Positions 47,953 to 56,563 of a stretch of 64,000 nt of DNA are shown here, piece by piece (position 1 is the first letter of the stretch; each line of letters opens with the position of its first letter). Source of the stretch: Embleya scabrispora DSM 41855 (GTDB lineage Bacteria; Actinomycetota; Actinomycetes; Streptomycetales; Streptomycetaceae); the NCBI RefSeq assembly GCF_000372745.1, contig NZ_KB889664.1, positions 319,665 to 383,664 on the forward strand. The letters run 5' to 3'. Position numbers and translations under genes: made by a program. The notes under the pieces were generated by a model, which saw only the letters and a program-made list of their open reading frames with translations, ran no database searches and was not told the origin of the DNA.

Positions 47953-47977
47953 CTACCCGGCGAATCGGGCCGCACAC
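47953..47977 (-). promoter_or_regulatory. Sigma-B-like promoter upstream of hemerythrin
   Basis: On the minus strand GTGT (47974-47977), 15 bases, then GGGTAG (47953-47958) resembles GNNT-N14-16-GGGTAY, with G in the last position. It lies 53 bases before the hemerythrin start. It is the third such element within 4 kb. Confidence 0.4.
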
Positions 47978-48039
47978 ATGATCACTCCGAGCGCGGGGAC
48001 ATGGCGACAGCGTCCGCGACCGGGGCGCGGGCCGGCGGG

Positions 48040-49221
48040 TCACGGGCGCAGCAGGACCTTGACGGTGCCGTCCTGCTTCTTCTGGAACCGTTCGTACGCC
48101 TGCGGCGCCTCGGCGAGCGGGATGCGATGGGTGGCGAAGTCCTCGGTGCCCAGCGGGTCGTCGTCCTCCAGGAGCGGCAGGATGTCGTCCACCCACCGAT
48201 GTACGTTCGCCTGACCCATGCGCAGTTGGATCTGCTTGTCGAACATGGTCAACATCGGGAGCGGGTCGGCCATCCCGCCGTACACCCCGGAGAGTGAGAC
48301 GGTGCCGCCGCGGCGGACCAGGTCGATCGCGGTGTACAGGGCACTGAGTCGATCGACGCCGGCCTTGCGCATCATCTTCTCGGCGACCACGTCGGGCAGC
48401 AGGCTCGCGATCTGCTGGGCCAGTTTGCCCACCGGCGCGCCGTGCGCCTCCATGCCGACCGCGTCGATCACCGCGTCCGGCCCGCGGCCGTCGGTGAGCG
48501 CGCGGATCGTGTCGGCGATGTCGTGATGAGCGGTGAGGTCGAACACCTCGACACCGCGCTGCCGAGCCCGGGCGAGCCGCTCGGGCACCAGGTCGACGCC
48601 GAACACGCGCTCGGCACCCCGGTGCAGCGCGATGCGACACGCCATGTCGCCGATGGGGCCCAGCCCGAGCACGGCGACGGTGCCGCCGGGCGGGACGGCG
48701 GCGTACTCGACCGCCTGCCATGCGGTCGGCAGCACGTCCGAGAGGTAGACGTAGCGATCGTCCGGGGGCCCCTCGGCCACCTTGATCGGGAGCTTGTTGC
48801 CGAACGGCACCCGCAGGTATTCGGCCTGTCCGCCCGGGACCTGACCGTAGAGCTTGGTGTAACCGAAGAGCGCGCCGCCCATGCCCTGTTCGCGCACCCG
48901 GGAGGTCTCGCACTGCGAGTGCAGTCCCCGCGTACAGGTGTGACACACCCCGCACGAGACGTTGAACGGGATCACCACGCGATCACCCGGCCGTACGTGG
49001 GTGACCTCGGCGCCGACCTCCTCGACGATGCCCATCGGCTCGTGACCCAGGATGTCGCCCTCGCTCAGGAACGGGCCGAGGACCTCGTACAGGTGCAGAT
49101 CCGAGCCGCAGATCCCGGACGAGGTGACCTTGATGATCACATCGTCCGGGTCCTTCAGCGCCGGGTCCGGCACGTTGTCCACGCGTACGTCGCGCCTGCC
49201 GTGCCAGGTGAGTGCCTTCAT
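48040..49221 (-). CDS. Zinc-dependent alcohol dehydrogenase (FdhA-like)
   Basis: An enzyme of 393 residues in the medium-chain dehydrogenase family. Catalytic zinc ligands are in ICGSDLHLYEV (Cys) and ILGHEPMGIVEEVG (His, Glu), and the structural-zinc cysteines in CGVCHTCTRGLHSQC. The NAD motif is VAVLGLGPIGDMACRIALHR. The long insert and overall length resemble glutathione-independent formaldehyde dehydrogenase-like enzymes. The substrate is uncertain. The ATG at 49221 has GAGGAG upstream. It is within the stress island. Confidence 0.88.
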   Translation of the reverse strand: MKALTWHGRRDVRVDNVPDPALKDPDDVIIKVTSSGICGSDLHLYEVLGPFLSEGDILGHEPMGIVEEVGAEVTHVRPGDRVVIPFNVSCGVCHTCTRGLHSQCETSRVREQGMGGALFGYTKLYGQVPGGQAEYLRVPFGNKLPIKVAEGPPDDRYVYLSDVLPTAWQAVEYAAVPPGGTVAVLGLGPIGDMACRIALHRGAERVFGVDLVPERLARARQRGVEVFDLTAHHDIADTIRALTDGRGPDAVIDAVGMEAHGAPVGKLAQQIASLLPDVVAEKMMRKAGVDRLSALYTAIDLVRRGGTVSLSGVYGGMADPLPMLTMFDKQIQLRMGQANVHRWVDDILPLLEDDDPLGTEDFATHRIPLAEAPQAYERFQKKQDGTVKVLLRP

Positions 49222-49395
49222 CACGATCATCTCCTCGGACGGGTGTTCGGTGGGTCGGCGACCCTCGGGGGATCCGCCGTACACGGGAGGCGGCGACCGG
49301 CGGCCGGGAACATCCCGTACCGAACCGGCTGACCGGTCGGCGCCCGATCAAACACCGGGGCGAGGGGCGCACTGGGCCGAGTGGGGGATCGGCCC

Positions 49396-50422
49396 TCACG
49401 CCGTGAGCAGTCGCACGGCCGTGTGGTTCCACGTATGCGGCAGGGGCCGGCTCGGATCCGGGAGCACGGGGTCGGCGAGGTCGAGGTCCGTCGTTCGGCG
49501 CAGCACGGTGTCCAGCAGCGCGGTCACCGTGAACAACACCAGGTTGCGTCCCGGGCAGGCGGCCGGTCCGGCGCTGAAGGGCACGATGCCTCGGGCCGGT
49601 TCCGCGCGCCCGTCGGGCCACGCGTCCGGGGTGGAGCGATCGGCGAAGTCCAGCGTCTGGGCGTCGCGGTGGAAGAAGGAGCTGATCACGGCCACGGCGG
49701 CGCCCTCGGGAGCCAGTGGGTCGTCGCGCGTGCTGTCGCGCAGGATCGCCGGTGCGGTCGGCCACAGGCGCAGGGACTCCTGGACGCAGGCGCGCAGGTG
49801 GTCCGCCTCGGCGATCCCGCGCGGGTCTTCGGCGTCCCGGTAGACCTGTTCGTCGCGGGCCCGGTCGGCGAGTCCGGGGTGCGCGGCGAGCAGGGTCAGC
49901 GTGTTGAACGCGGCGATCGCCGCCGCGTCGAACGCGGCCGCCTGACGGTAGGCGAGGTGCCCGCCGAGCAGCCCGCCCGCCCCGACTGCCGCAAGCCCGG
50001 CCGGCGCCGACATCCGACCGCGCAGCGGCCGGTTGCCGAGCCGGGCCGTCAAGGAGGCCGAGTACAGGCCGACCGCCACCGTGTTGCACGCGGCATGCAC
50101 GAGTCCCACCCGCTGCTGTTGCTCGTGCGTCCGGGACCCATCCACCAGCCCCGCGGCCGCGGCGGCGCCGATGCCCACCGCGATCAACACCGTGGACGCG
50201 GGCCCGGTACGCGGTACGCGGTACGAGGTCGAGCATCGAGGCGGAGAACCGGGCGCCGATGGGCACCTGCACCAGCATCGGGTGCACCGCGTGTCCCAAG
50301 GGCACGCCGTGCAACGTGTCCCGGACCTTTCCTTGCGGCAGCCGACCCACCAGCGCTCGCTCCAGGCGGCTACCGTAGTCGTGATCCTCAGGGGACCCAC
50401 TTCCCGACAACCGCCTCGACAT
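49396..50422 (-). pseudogene. Chimeric pseudogene: DUF2231 membrane domain fused to a C-terminal cytochrome P450 fragment, frameshifted
   Basis: The 5' part encodes a DUF2231 domain (LPQGKVRDTLHGVPLGHAVH, then VGLVHAACNTVAVGLYSASL, LGGHLAYRQ). Directly after HLAYRQ the frame continues into a P450 from its I-helix region (FDAAAIAAFNTLTLLAAHPG), with the ExxR motif ESLRLWP and haem loop PFSAGPAACPGRN. The first ~200 P450 residues and the DUF2231 C-terminus are absent, so a deletion seems to have joined two genes. The DUF2231 part is also split by a frameshift at the triple CGGTACG repeat (50205-50225); removing one 7-base unit restores DLVPRTGPASTVLIAVG. Confidence 0.7.
50205..50225. repeat. 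Three tandem copies of CGGTACG
   Basis: Three perfect 7-base units lie head to tail inside the DUF2231 coding region. Three units disrupt the reading frame, and two would keep it. This is a typical slipped-strand expansion. Confidence 0.9.
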
Positions 50423-50706
50423 GCCCGGCCGGGCCGGGGACTCACCGGAGGGCGACGGGCCCGCGACCCGGGTCGGCTGGACCGTCCGCGACGCCCGCCT
50501 GAGCCGGCACGCGGGTGGAGGCCGCCGCGGATCGCATCGACGACGTCCTGGGCCCGATCGACGTCCGGGTCCGAGCGGCGGCAGGCGGCAGAAGAGCCGC
50601 TGTGATTTGCCCCGCGCCTGCGGGGGCATGCGCTTCCGCAGTGGTCTCGGGGACGAAACCGTACGAAGCCCGCATGCCGCGGTTGCCGCCGGAGAAGGGA
50701 AACGCC

Positions 50707-51711
50707 GTGACCGACACCACGCATGCCGGTACCCGAGGACGCCTTCGGTCGCGTTCGAGGGCGGACGTGAAAGGTCGGGTCGCACTCGTCACGGGCGGCT
50801 CGCGCGGTCTGGGTCTGCTGATCGCACGAGAGCTGGCCGGGTTGGGGGCACGCGTGACGATCTGCGCCCGGGACGAGGAGGAACTTGCCCGCGCCGCGGC
50901 GCTCATCCGCCGCGACACCGGCCGCCCGGTGTCCTGGGAGCAGTGCGATCTGGGCGACGCGCAAGCCATCGACGCGCTGGTCGCGGAGGTGACGAAGCGG
51001 CACGGGCCGGTGGAGATTCTGGTCAACAATGCCGGGATCATCACGGTGGGCCCCGTCGAATCGCTGGACGTCGACGCGTTCCGCCGGGCGATCGAGACCA
51101 TGTTCATGGCGCCGATGCGCCTGACCCTCGGGGTGCTGCCGGGCATGCGCGAACTCGGTGACGGCAGGGTGATCAACGTGACCTCGATCGGCGGCCGGAT
51201 CCCCGCACCGCACCTGCTGCCCTACGACTGCGCGAAGTTCGCCGCGACCGGATTCTCCGAGGGACTGCGGGCCGAACTCGCCGGTTCGGGCGTGAGCGTG
51301 ACCACGGCCGTGCCCGGGCTCATGCGCACCGGCTCGCACCGGGCCGCGCGCTTCACCGGGCGGCGTTCGCGCGAGTACGCCTGGTTCGCGGCCGCCGCGT
51401 CGCTGCCCCTGGTGTCCATGGACGCCGAGCGAGCAGCCCGCCTGATCGTGCGTGCCGGGATCCGGCGCAGGCCGGAACTCGTGCTGACGGCGGTGGCCAA
51501 GGTGGCCGTCCGGGCCCACGGACTGGCCCCGGCGACCACCACCCGGGCACTCTCCCTCGCCGCCCGGTTGTTGCCCTCGGCCGGTTCCCCGGCGAAATCC
51601 GGAGAAGCGTCGGGTGCGAGCGAGCACGCGAAGGGCACCCCCTGGACGGACCGCGTCGCGGTTCCGGGTGAACGCGCGGCTCGCCGCTGGAACGAACCCG
51701 GTGCTTCCTGA
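50707..51711 (+). CDS. Short-chain dehydrogenase/reductase with C-terminal extension
   Basis: An SDR of 334 residues. It has TGGSRGLGLLIA, ILVNNAGIITVG, and the Ser-Tyr-Lys triad in VINVTSIGGR and YDCAKFAA. After the ~250-residue core a C-terminal extension of ~60 residues (RALSLAARLLPSAG onward) is poorly conserved. Relatives with similar extensions are common in actinobacterial stress loci. The substrate is unknown. The GTG at 50707 follows GAGAAGGG. Neighbours on both sides are decayed genes. Confidence 0.85.
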   Translation: MTDTTHAGTRGRLRSRSRADVKGRVALVTGGSRGLGLLIARELAGLGARVTICARDEEELARAAALIRRDTGRPVSWEQCDLGDAQAIDALVAEVTKRHGPVEILVNNAGIITVGPVESLDVDAFRRAIETMFMAPMRLTLGVLPGMRELGDGRVINVTSIGGRIPAPHLLPYDCAKFAATGFSEGLRAELAGSGVSVTTAVPGLMRTGSHRAARFTGRRSREYAWFAAAASLPLVSMDAERAARLIVRAGIRRRPELVLTAVAKVAVRAHGLAPATTTRALSLAARLLPSAGSPAKSGEASGASEHAKGTPWTDRVAVPGERAARRWNEPGAS

Positions 51712-51886
51712 ACGCACTCCGCAACGTCGGCGTGGCGAACCGTCCCCGCCGTATTGCCGTCCCCGGCTCCGCCGACCGGATGCGTTCCTCGGACGGTTCG
51801 CCAACTCCCGTGCTTGAGAAGGCATATCGCGGGCAGCGGGCACAACGACCGCCTCCGAGAGCCGCGTTGCGGCCGGAAAGGAAGTC

Positions 51887-52122
51887 ATGGACCGGCGCTG
51901 TTCAGCCGCATGTGGGAGCGAGGACCCGGATCTGTTCTTCCCGGTGGGTGCCTCCGGCCCGTCGATCCCTCGGATAGAACGAGCGAAGACCGTCTGCCGA
52001 CGCTGTCCGGTCAAGAGGGAATGCCTCGATTGGGCGATGGAGACCGGACAGGACGGTGTCTGGGAGGCATGAGCGAACACGAACGTCGCGTGCGCAGGCC
52101 CCGCCACGCCGCCCGTCGGTGA
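51887..52122 (+). pseudogene. WhiB-family Fe-S regulator with a frameshift in the GVWGG turn
   Basis: The start encodes a WhiB-like domain with the four cluster cysteines Cys9, Cys37, Cys40 and Cys46 (SEDPDLFFPVGASG, VCRRCPVKREC). After DGVW the frame stops at 52072 as EA-stop. One added G in TGGGAGGC (52061-52068) would restore the invariant turn GVWGGMSEHERR and run on to a stop at 52122. So the DNA-binding tail is lost by a single-base deletion in a G run, or the base is a sequencing error. The ATG has AAGGA upstream. Confidence 0.75.
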
Positions 52123-52209
52123 CGGGCCTCGGCGCGCCACGGCCCTTTGTCGGACCTTCCGCTCCACGGCGGATCGGGCCGGCTGTTCGTCGAGCCCGGA
52201 GGGCGCGCT

Positions 52210-52467
52210 CTACTCGTGGGCGCACAGTCGGATCATTCGTCCGTTGTTCGACACGACCACGCACGTATGTCCCAGAGCGGTGTTCTCGTCGCGGACGAAC
52301 AGGGTGATCTCCTCGCCCACGTCCAGGCTCAGGGCCTGGGGGATCACCGCGTTCCAGGTGTGCGGGAACGCATCACCGTCCACCGGCCAGTCGTGGACGT
52401 CCACTGTCACCTCGACCTCGTCGTGGTCCGGCATGACCACGGTGGCCCTCGCGCCGATGATGTCCAT
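52210..52467 (-). CDS. Hypothetical protein
   Basis: A short protein of 85 residues with no recognised family. It appears beta-rich (ATVVMPDHDEVEVTVDVHDW, GEEITLFVRDENTALGHTCV) and has one conserved-looking acidic stretch. The ATG at 52467 begins the ordered part; the open frame reaches 52686 through a low-complexity Thr/Pro-rich region that could be coding but lacks support. No neighbour points to a role. Confidence 0.45.
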   Translation of the reverse strand: MDIIGARATVVMPDHDEVEVTVDVHDWPVDGDAFPHTWNAVIPQALSLDVGEEITLFVRDENTALGHTCVVVSNNGRMIRLCAHE

Positions 52468-52928
52468 GGGTCCAGTGTGTGCCGGGCCCTTTCCGGTGGC
52501 GAGCGGAGCGATCCGTGCCGTGCCGGGCCGAGGGGCCACCCGCGTGTCGATCGGCGCCGCTCCGGCGAGAGTCGATCCCGTCGGCGGGAATGTCGGGACG
52601 GTGATGCCCGTTGTGAAGGTCGTCGGTGAGGGTGTGCCCCCGGGCCCAACCATTGCCTCCGTGGAATACCGCTCGGCTGGAGCCACGGTGTGCCTTCCGC
52701 CGTGAGGCGGCCACCCTCGCCGGCCTTCGACGGCGCCGATCCCGACCGGGGCGGCGCCGTCCCCGTCTCTTGGCGGGCAGTGGCTAGGGCGGGGCGTCGG
52801 GGATCTCGTCGACCGGGGGAGGCGCGCCGGCGGGACTCTGCGACGCGCTGCGTCTGCGTTTCCAAGCCATTCAAACCCCGATCACCGGCCGGCGGCCGGG
52901 GCGGCGTGTCCGGACTCCACGGCCACAG
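52468..52928. other. 461-base spacer without a convincing gene
   Basis: The first part could extend the hypothetical protein upstream to 52686. The remainder has only short shadow frames on both strands, with no hairpin, repeat or promoter I can support. Confidence 0.4.
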
Positions 52929-53477
52929 TCAGAGTTCGGTGGTCCAGACCCCAACGGGATGATCATCCGGCGGCAGCCACAGTCGAGGCTGCGACTCTTG
53001 ATGCCTCTGCTCGACCTGTTCTTCCCAGTGGAAGCGGCCTCCCGCATCCGGCCACGCAACTTGCAGAACGGTGAAGGGAGGCCGCCGGTAGAAGCCGATG
53101 GCTCGCCCGAAGAAGGTGCGGTACCAACGCGGGTCGACGTCCCTGAGTACAACGTCGTAGCCGTCGACCACGCCTTGATGCTCCCGGCCGTCATCCAGGA
53201 CGGCACCCGAACAGGCCCTGGCACCCAGGGTGTTGAGCATCGTGTGCATGTCGTGGACATCGAGCCCGAACATGGTGAGTTCAGGGACACCGTGGCTGTG
53301 GGACAGGCCGATCGTGTACGAGAACCCCGGGCCGATCTCGTCCTCGGGAACCATCACGACGTGCCAGCCGTGCTGCCGCACATTCTCGATGATCGTCAGG
53401 TCGACCCGGTCTGCCCGGTCTCGGTCACCGTAGTCGTGGCAGAGGACGCAGCGGCACCGGAACGGATCATCAGTCAT
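52929..53477 (-). CDS. DUF4262-domain protein
   Basis: A protein of 182 residues. The DUF4262 pattern is clear: IIENVRQHGWHVVMVPEDEI, PGFSYTIGLSHSHGVPELTM, then FGLDVHDMHTMLNTLGA. An N-terminal cysteine pair occurs in CRCVLCHDYGD, possibly metal-binding. Function of the family is unknown. The ATG at 53477 starts the conserved region. It lies alone between spacers. Confidence 0.82.
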   Translation of the reverse strand: MTDDPFRCRCVLCHDYGDRDRADRVDLTIIENVRQHGWHVVMVPEDEIGPGFSYTIGLSHSHGVPELTMFGLDVHDMHTMLNTLGARACSGAVLDDGREHQGVVDGYDVVLRDVDPRWYRTFFGRAIGFYRRPPFTVLQVAWPDAGGRFHWEEQVEQRHQESQPRLWLPPDDHPVGVWTTEL

Positions 53478-53803
53478 GAGCGGAGGCTACGAGCGGAGTG
53501 TTCGAATCAAGCAGCCGGGGCTCGTGACCGCCCTTGCCGTCGAACGGCATCGTAACGCTCCGCGACGACTCCGGTAGGCCGCCTCATGGTGGGCCGGGCA
53601 GCAGTACCGGGCACGCGACCGCGTCGGCGGCCCGGCGCACCAATCGCACGCGGCGACGTCCATGCCTCACACCTCCCAACATTCCACCGACTACGCGTGA
53701 CGGGACACCACCGGTCGCGCGACTGGCGGCGGTTCCGCTCACGTGCGGGCTGGGGCGGGAGGGGGCAGCCTGTGTGGGCCGAGGCCGCCCCCTCGTTGCG
53801 CTG
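53478..53803. other. 326-base spacer
   Basis: It separates two minus-strand genes. I see no coding frame with family features, and no clear promoter or terminator. Confidence 0.4.
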
Positions 53804-54919
53804 TCAGTGCAGGCCGCTGTAGGCGGCCATCACGATCTCCATGCCGCGGTTGTCCTCCTGCCGGTCCCGGTCGATCATCTGGTTCATGACGTAGGCCACC
53901 GTCATGCGTGAACCGGGATCGCTCACGACCAGCGAGCCGCCCCAGCCGCCCCAGCCGAAGGTGTTGCCGAACTTACCGAAGCCCACCGTCCAGGACATCG
54001 GCGTCCCCAGAACACGGTCGTTGCCGCGGAACACTTCCTGCCACGCGGGCTCGCAACCCTGGGGGGACAGCAGTCGCATGCCGCCGACCGAACCCTGGTT
54101 CGCCAGTACCGACTGCACAAGGGCGACAGAGCGAGCGTTGCCGAAACCGTTCACCGCAGGGATCTGCGCACGGCGCCAGGCCGTGGAGTTGGTGTCCTTG
54201 ACCCGGATCGCGGCACCGGTGTTCTCCCGGCGTGTGCCATCCGGTCCCGGCGGTGCGCCGGCGGCGTACTCGTCGGTCAGTGACGGCGGCGGGATGAGCG
54301 GTGCGACGCGGTGGTCATGCTCGGTGGCGAGCCCGATGTGGAAGTCCGCGCCCAGCGGTCCGGCCACCTCTTCGGCGAAGAACTCACCAAGACTGCGGCC
54401 GGTGACGCGGCGGACGATCTCACCCACGAGGAAGCCGAAGGTGAGCGCGTGGTAGCCGGCGGCCGTTCCCGGCTCCCATTCGGGCGCCTGCGCGGTCAGC
54501 CCTGCCGTCACGCTCTCCCAGTCGTACAGCTCCTCGACCACCGTCAGCCCGGACAGGTCCGGCAGCCCCGCGGTGTGCGACAGCACGTGCCGCACCAGGA
54601 CGTTCTCCTTACCGGCCGCGGCGAACTCGGGCCAGTAGGCGGCGACCGGCGCAGACAGGTCGAGTTCGCCTCGGTCGGCCAGAATCAGCGCGCACAGGGC
54701 GGTCATGTTCTTGGTCGTCGAGTTCACGCCGGTGAGGGTGTCGCGCTCCCAGCCGACGGAGCGGTCCGCATCGGCGTACCCGCCCCAGATATCGACCACC
54801 TGCTCGCCGCCGATGTAGACGGCCGCCGATGCACCCACGTCGTCATTGCCGAGCAAAGCTGCAAGGGCCGCACGGACTGCGTCGAACCCCGGCCGGCAAA
54901 ATCCTTTGACATCCGTCAT
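53804..54919 (-). CDS. Serine hydrolase of the beta-lactamase/EstB family
   Basis: A protein of 371 residues. The nucleophile motif SxxK is STTK in TGVNSTTKNMTALCALIL, a Tyr motif follows in AAGYHALTFGFLVGEIVRRV, and the third motif region is WGGWGGSLVVSDPGSRMTVA. This is the class C-like family of esterases and peptidases (EstB, LACTB). No signal peptide is seen, so it is probably cytoplasmic. Substrate unknown. The ATG at 54919 begins the conserved part; the frame opens at 54997. Confidence 0.85.
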   Translation of the reverse strand: MTDVKGFCRPGFDAVRAALAALLGNDDVGASAAVYIGGEQVVDIWGGYADADRSVGWERDTLTGVNSTTKNMTALCALILADRGELDLSAPVAAYWPEFAAAGKENVLVRHVLSHTAGLPDLSGLTVVEELYDWESVTAGLTAQAPEWEPGTAAGYHALTFGFLVGEIVRRVTGRSLGEFFAEEVAGPLGADFHIGLATEHDHRVAPLIPPPSLTDEYAAGAPPGPDGTRRENTGAAIRVKDTNSTAWRRAQIPAVNGFGNARSVALVQSVLANQGSVGGMRLLSPQGCEPAWQEVFRGNDRVLGTPMSWTVGFGKFGNTFGWGGWGGSLVVSDPGSRMTVAYVMNQMIDRDRQEDNRGMEIVMAAYSGLH

Positions 54920-55234
54920 GGGCGTAAGTCTCAGGTGACGCCAGGGCTTCCTGCCCAACAATTCCCGCACTGGTTTTGTCGGGCGGGGCGCGATCAAATC
55001 TTTTCTACTCGGGCAAGGCGGCCCGACGGCCCCATCAGACCGCTCCTGTCTCCCCTGCGGTCGGCCGATGGCCCGGCGGCGCCCGAGACCGCAGCGCCGA
55101 TGACCGCCAGGGCACCGCGCGTGGCGAGCGACTCCGACTCCGACTCCGACTCGGGCGCGGGTGTCGGCGGCTGCGGCTGGTTGGCAGGGTGGGCGTTCCT
55201 ACGGTGGAGACCCGCGAAGGAAGGACGGATACGC
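54920..55234. other. 315-base divergent spacer with short tandem repeat
   Basis: It lies between the divergent serine hydrolase and AraC/GyrI genes and should hold both promoters. Three ACTCCG units and a variant (55131-55154) encode a Ser-Asp run if read in frame with the regulator. I see no other signal. Confidence 0.4.
55131..55154. repeat. Tandem ACTCCG hexamer repeat
   Basis: Three perfect ACTCCG units followed by ACTCGG. It lies upstream of the chosen GTG start of the AraC/GyrI gene. Confidence 0.7.
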
Positions 55235-56116
55235 GTGCTGGAGCGGCTGAATCAGGCGCTGGACCACTTGGAGGCGCGTCTCGATCGGGAGGTCGACATG
55301 GCCGAGGTAGCCCGGATCGCCGCGGTGTCGGAGTACCACCTCCGGCGGCTGTTCTCCGCGCTCGCCGGGGTGCCGCTCCCGGTCTACGTGCGGCGCCGGC
55401 GGATGACACTTGCCGGGGCCGAGGTGCTGGCCGGGGAGCTGACGCTGCTCGATGTGGCGGTGCGATACGGGTACGGCTCGGGCGAGGCGTTCGCCCGGGC
55501 ATTCCGGTCGGTGCACGGCATCGGGCCGGGCGAGGCCCGGCGTACGGGTGCGGTGCTCACGGCACAGCCGCGCATGTCCTTCCGTCTCGTCGTCGAAGGG
55601 AGTGCGGCCATGCGGTATCGGATCGTGGAGAAGGAGTCGTTTCGGGTCGTCGGCAGGAGGGCCCGGGTCCCGCTCGTGCGCGAGGGGGTCAACGCGTCCG
55701 CCGCGGCACACCTGGAAAGCCTGGACGAGCAGGCGATCGTACGGATGAAAGAGTCTGCCGGCCAGGAGCCGGCGGGGATCCTGTCGGCGGTGGTGTACCT
55801 GACCGACAGCCGGGAAGATGGCGCCGAGGCGGACTACTGGATCGGCGTGGTGACCGGTCCGGAGGCGGCCGCGGAGGAGTTCGACGTCCTCGACGTGCCG
55901 GCCGGGACCTGGGCGGTCTTCGACAACCACGGGCCCTATCCGAGCGCCCTCCAGCAGCTGTGGCGAGACGTGTTCACGCAGTGGTTCCCCTCGAACCCGT
56001 ACACGAGCCGGACAGGTCCGGAGCTCCTGCGGACGCAGCCGGTGGAGATCGGCGCGGTGACCGACTCTCAGCTGTGGATTCCGGTCGAGCGGGGCAGCAG
56101 GGGCGCGGGGGCGTGA
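55235..56116 (+). CDS. AraC-family regulator with GyrI-like effector domain
   Basis: A protein of 293 residues. Two helix-turn-helix motifs lie in the first ~110 residues (VDMAEVARIAAVSEYHLRRL, TLLDVAVRYGYGSGEAFARA). A C-terminal GyrI-like/AraC_E_bind domain follows (MRYRIVEKESFRVVGRRARV, DVPAGTWAVFDNHGPYPSAL), which binds small, often drug-like molecules, as in SbmC and Rob. The GTG at 55235 has GGAAGGA upstream and leads straight into the conserved LERLNQALDHLEARL; the frame is open much further upstream. Confidence 0.85.
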   Translation: MLERLNQALDHLEARLDREVDMAEVARIAAVSEYHLRRLFSALAGVPLPVYVRRRRMTLAGAEVLAGELTLLDVAVRYGYGSGEAFARAFRSVHGIGPGEARRTGAVLTAQPRMSFRLVVEGSAAMRYRIVEKESFRVVGRRARVPLVREGVNASAAAHLESLDEQAIVRMKESAGQEPAGILSAVVYLTDSREDGAEADYWIGVVTGPEAAAEEFDVLDVPAGTWAVFDNHGPYPSALQQLWRDVFTQWFPSNPYTSRTGPELLRTQPVEIGAVTDSQLWIPVERGSRGAGA

Positions 56117-56136
56117 ACACCGGTACCTGTCCCCGG

Positions 56137-56173
56137 CCCCGGCCCCTCCGCCATCGGCGCGAAGGGGCCGGGG
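56137..56173 (+). terminator. Hairpin terminator after the AraC/GyrI gene
   Basis: Arms CCCCGGCCCCT (56137-56147) and AGGGGCCGGGG (56163-56173) pair perfectly with a 15-base loop, starting 21 bases after the stop. Confidence 0.65.
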
Positions 56174-56179
56174 CGCCGC

Positions 56180-56460
56180 GGTCCATTCGCCCGGTTCGCG
56201 CTTCCAGCGGTCGGTGAGGTTTCCGATGCCCCGGATGAAGTCCGGGTCGGGCATGCGGATGGCGAATGGGCTGGGCCAGTACCCTTCGAGCTGGACCTGG
56301 CCGTTGCTCTGGTCGGCGACCGCCTTGATCGCGTTCGACTCGGCGTCGAAAAGGCCTCCAGCGGGATCAGGATCGGCTCGAGATCCTCGAAGATCTCCGT
56401 GGCCATTTCCAGCACGTTGTTGAACTCGTCAGGCGCGCTGATTCCCCCATTTGAGCGCAA
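56180..56460 (-). pseudogene. Frameshifted remnant of a small unrecognised protein
   Basis: The minus strand reads APDEFNNVLEMATEIFEDLE, then PILIPLEAF, and, after a shift at a T-run near 56350, DAESNAIKAVADQSNGQVQL and EGYWPSPFAIRMPDPDFIRG, ending near NLTDRWKR. Codon bias is good in each part. Two extra bases in TTTTC would explain the shift. I do not recognise the family, and no credible stop follows before the terminator region, so it looks like a fragment. Confidence 0.4.
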
Positions 56461-56563
56461 GACCCCGGGGAATCCCCATCCTGGAATCGGCCAACTTCCC
56501 TCGATCGTCGGCGGCAGCGGACCGGCTTGAATGGCTCGCGCCTCGATTCTCCGCCGCGCGCTG

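Noticed and set aside
55099-55234. Upstream extension of the AraC/GyrI protein through the Ser-Asp repeat
   Set aside because: The extension is low complexity, and a GTG with a strong ribosome binding site sits exactly at the conserved domain start.
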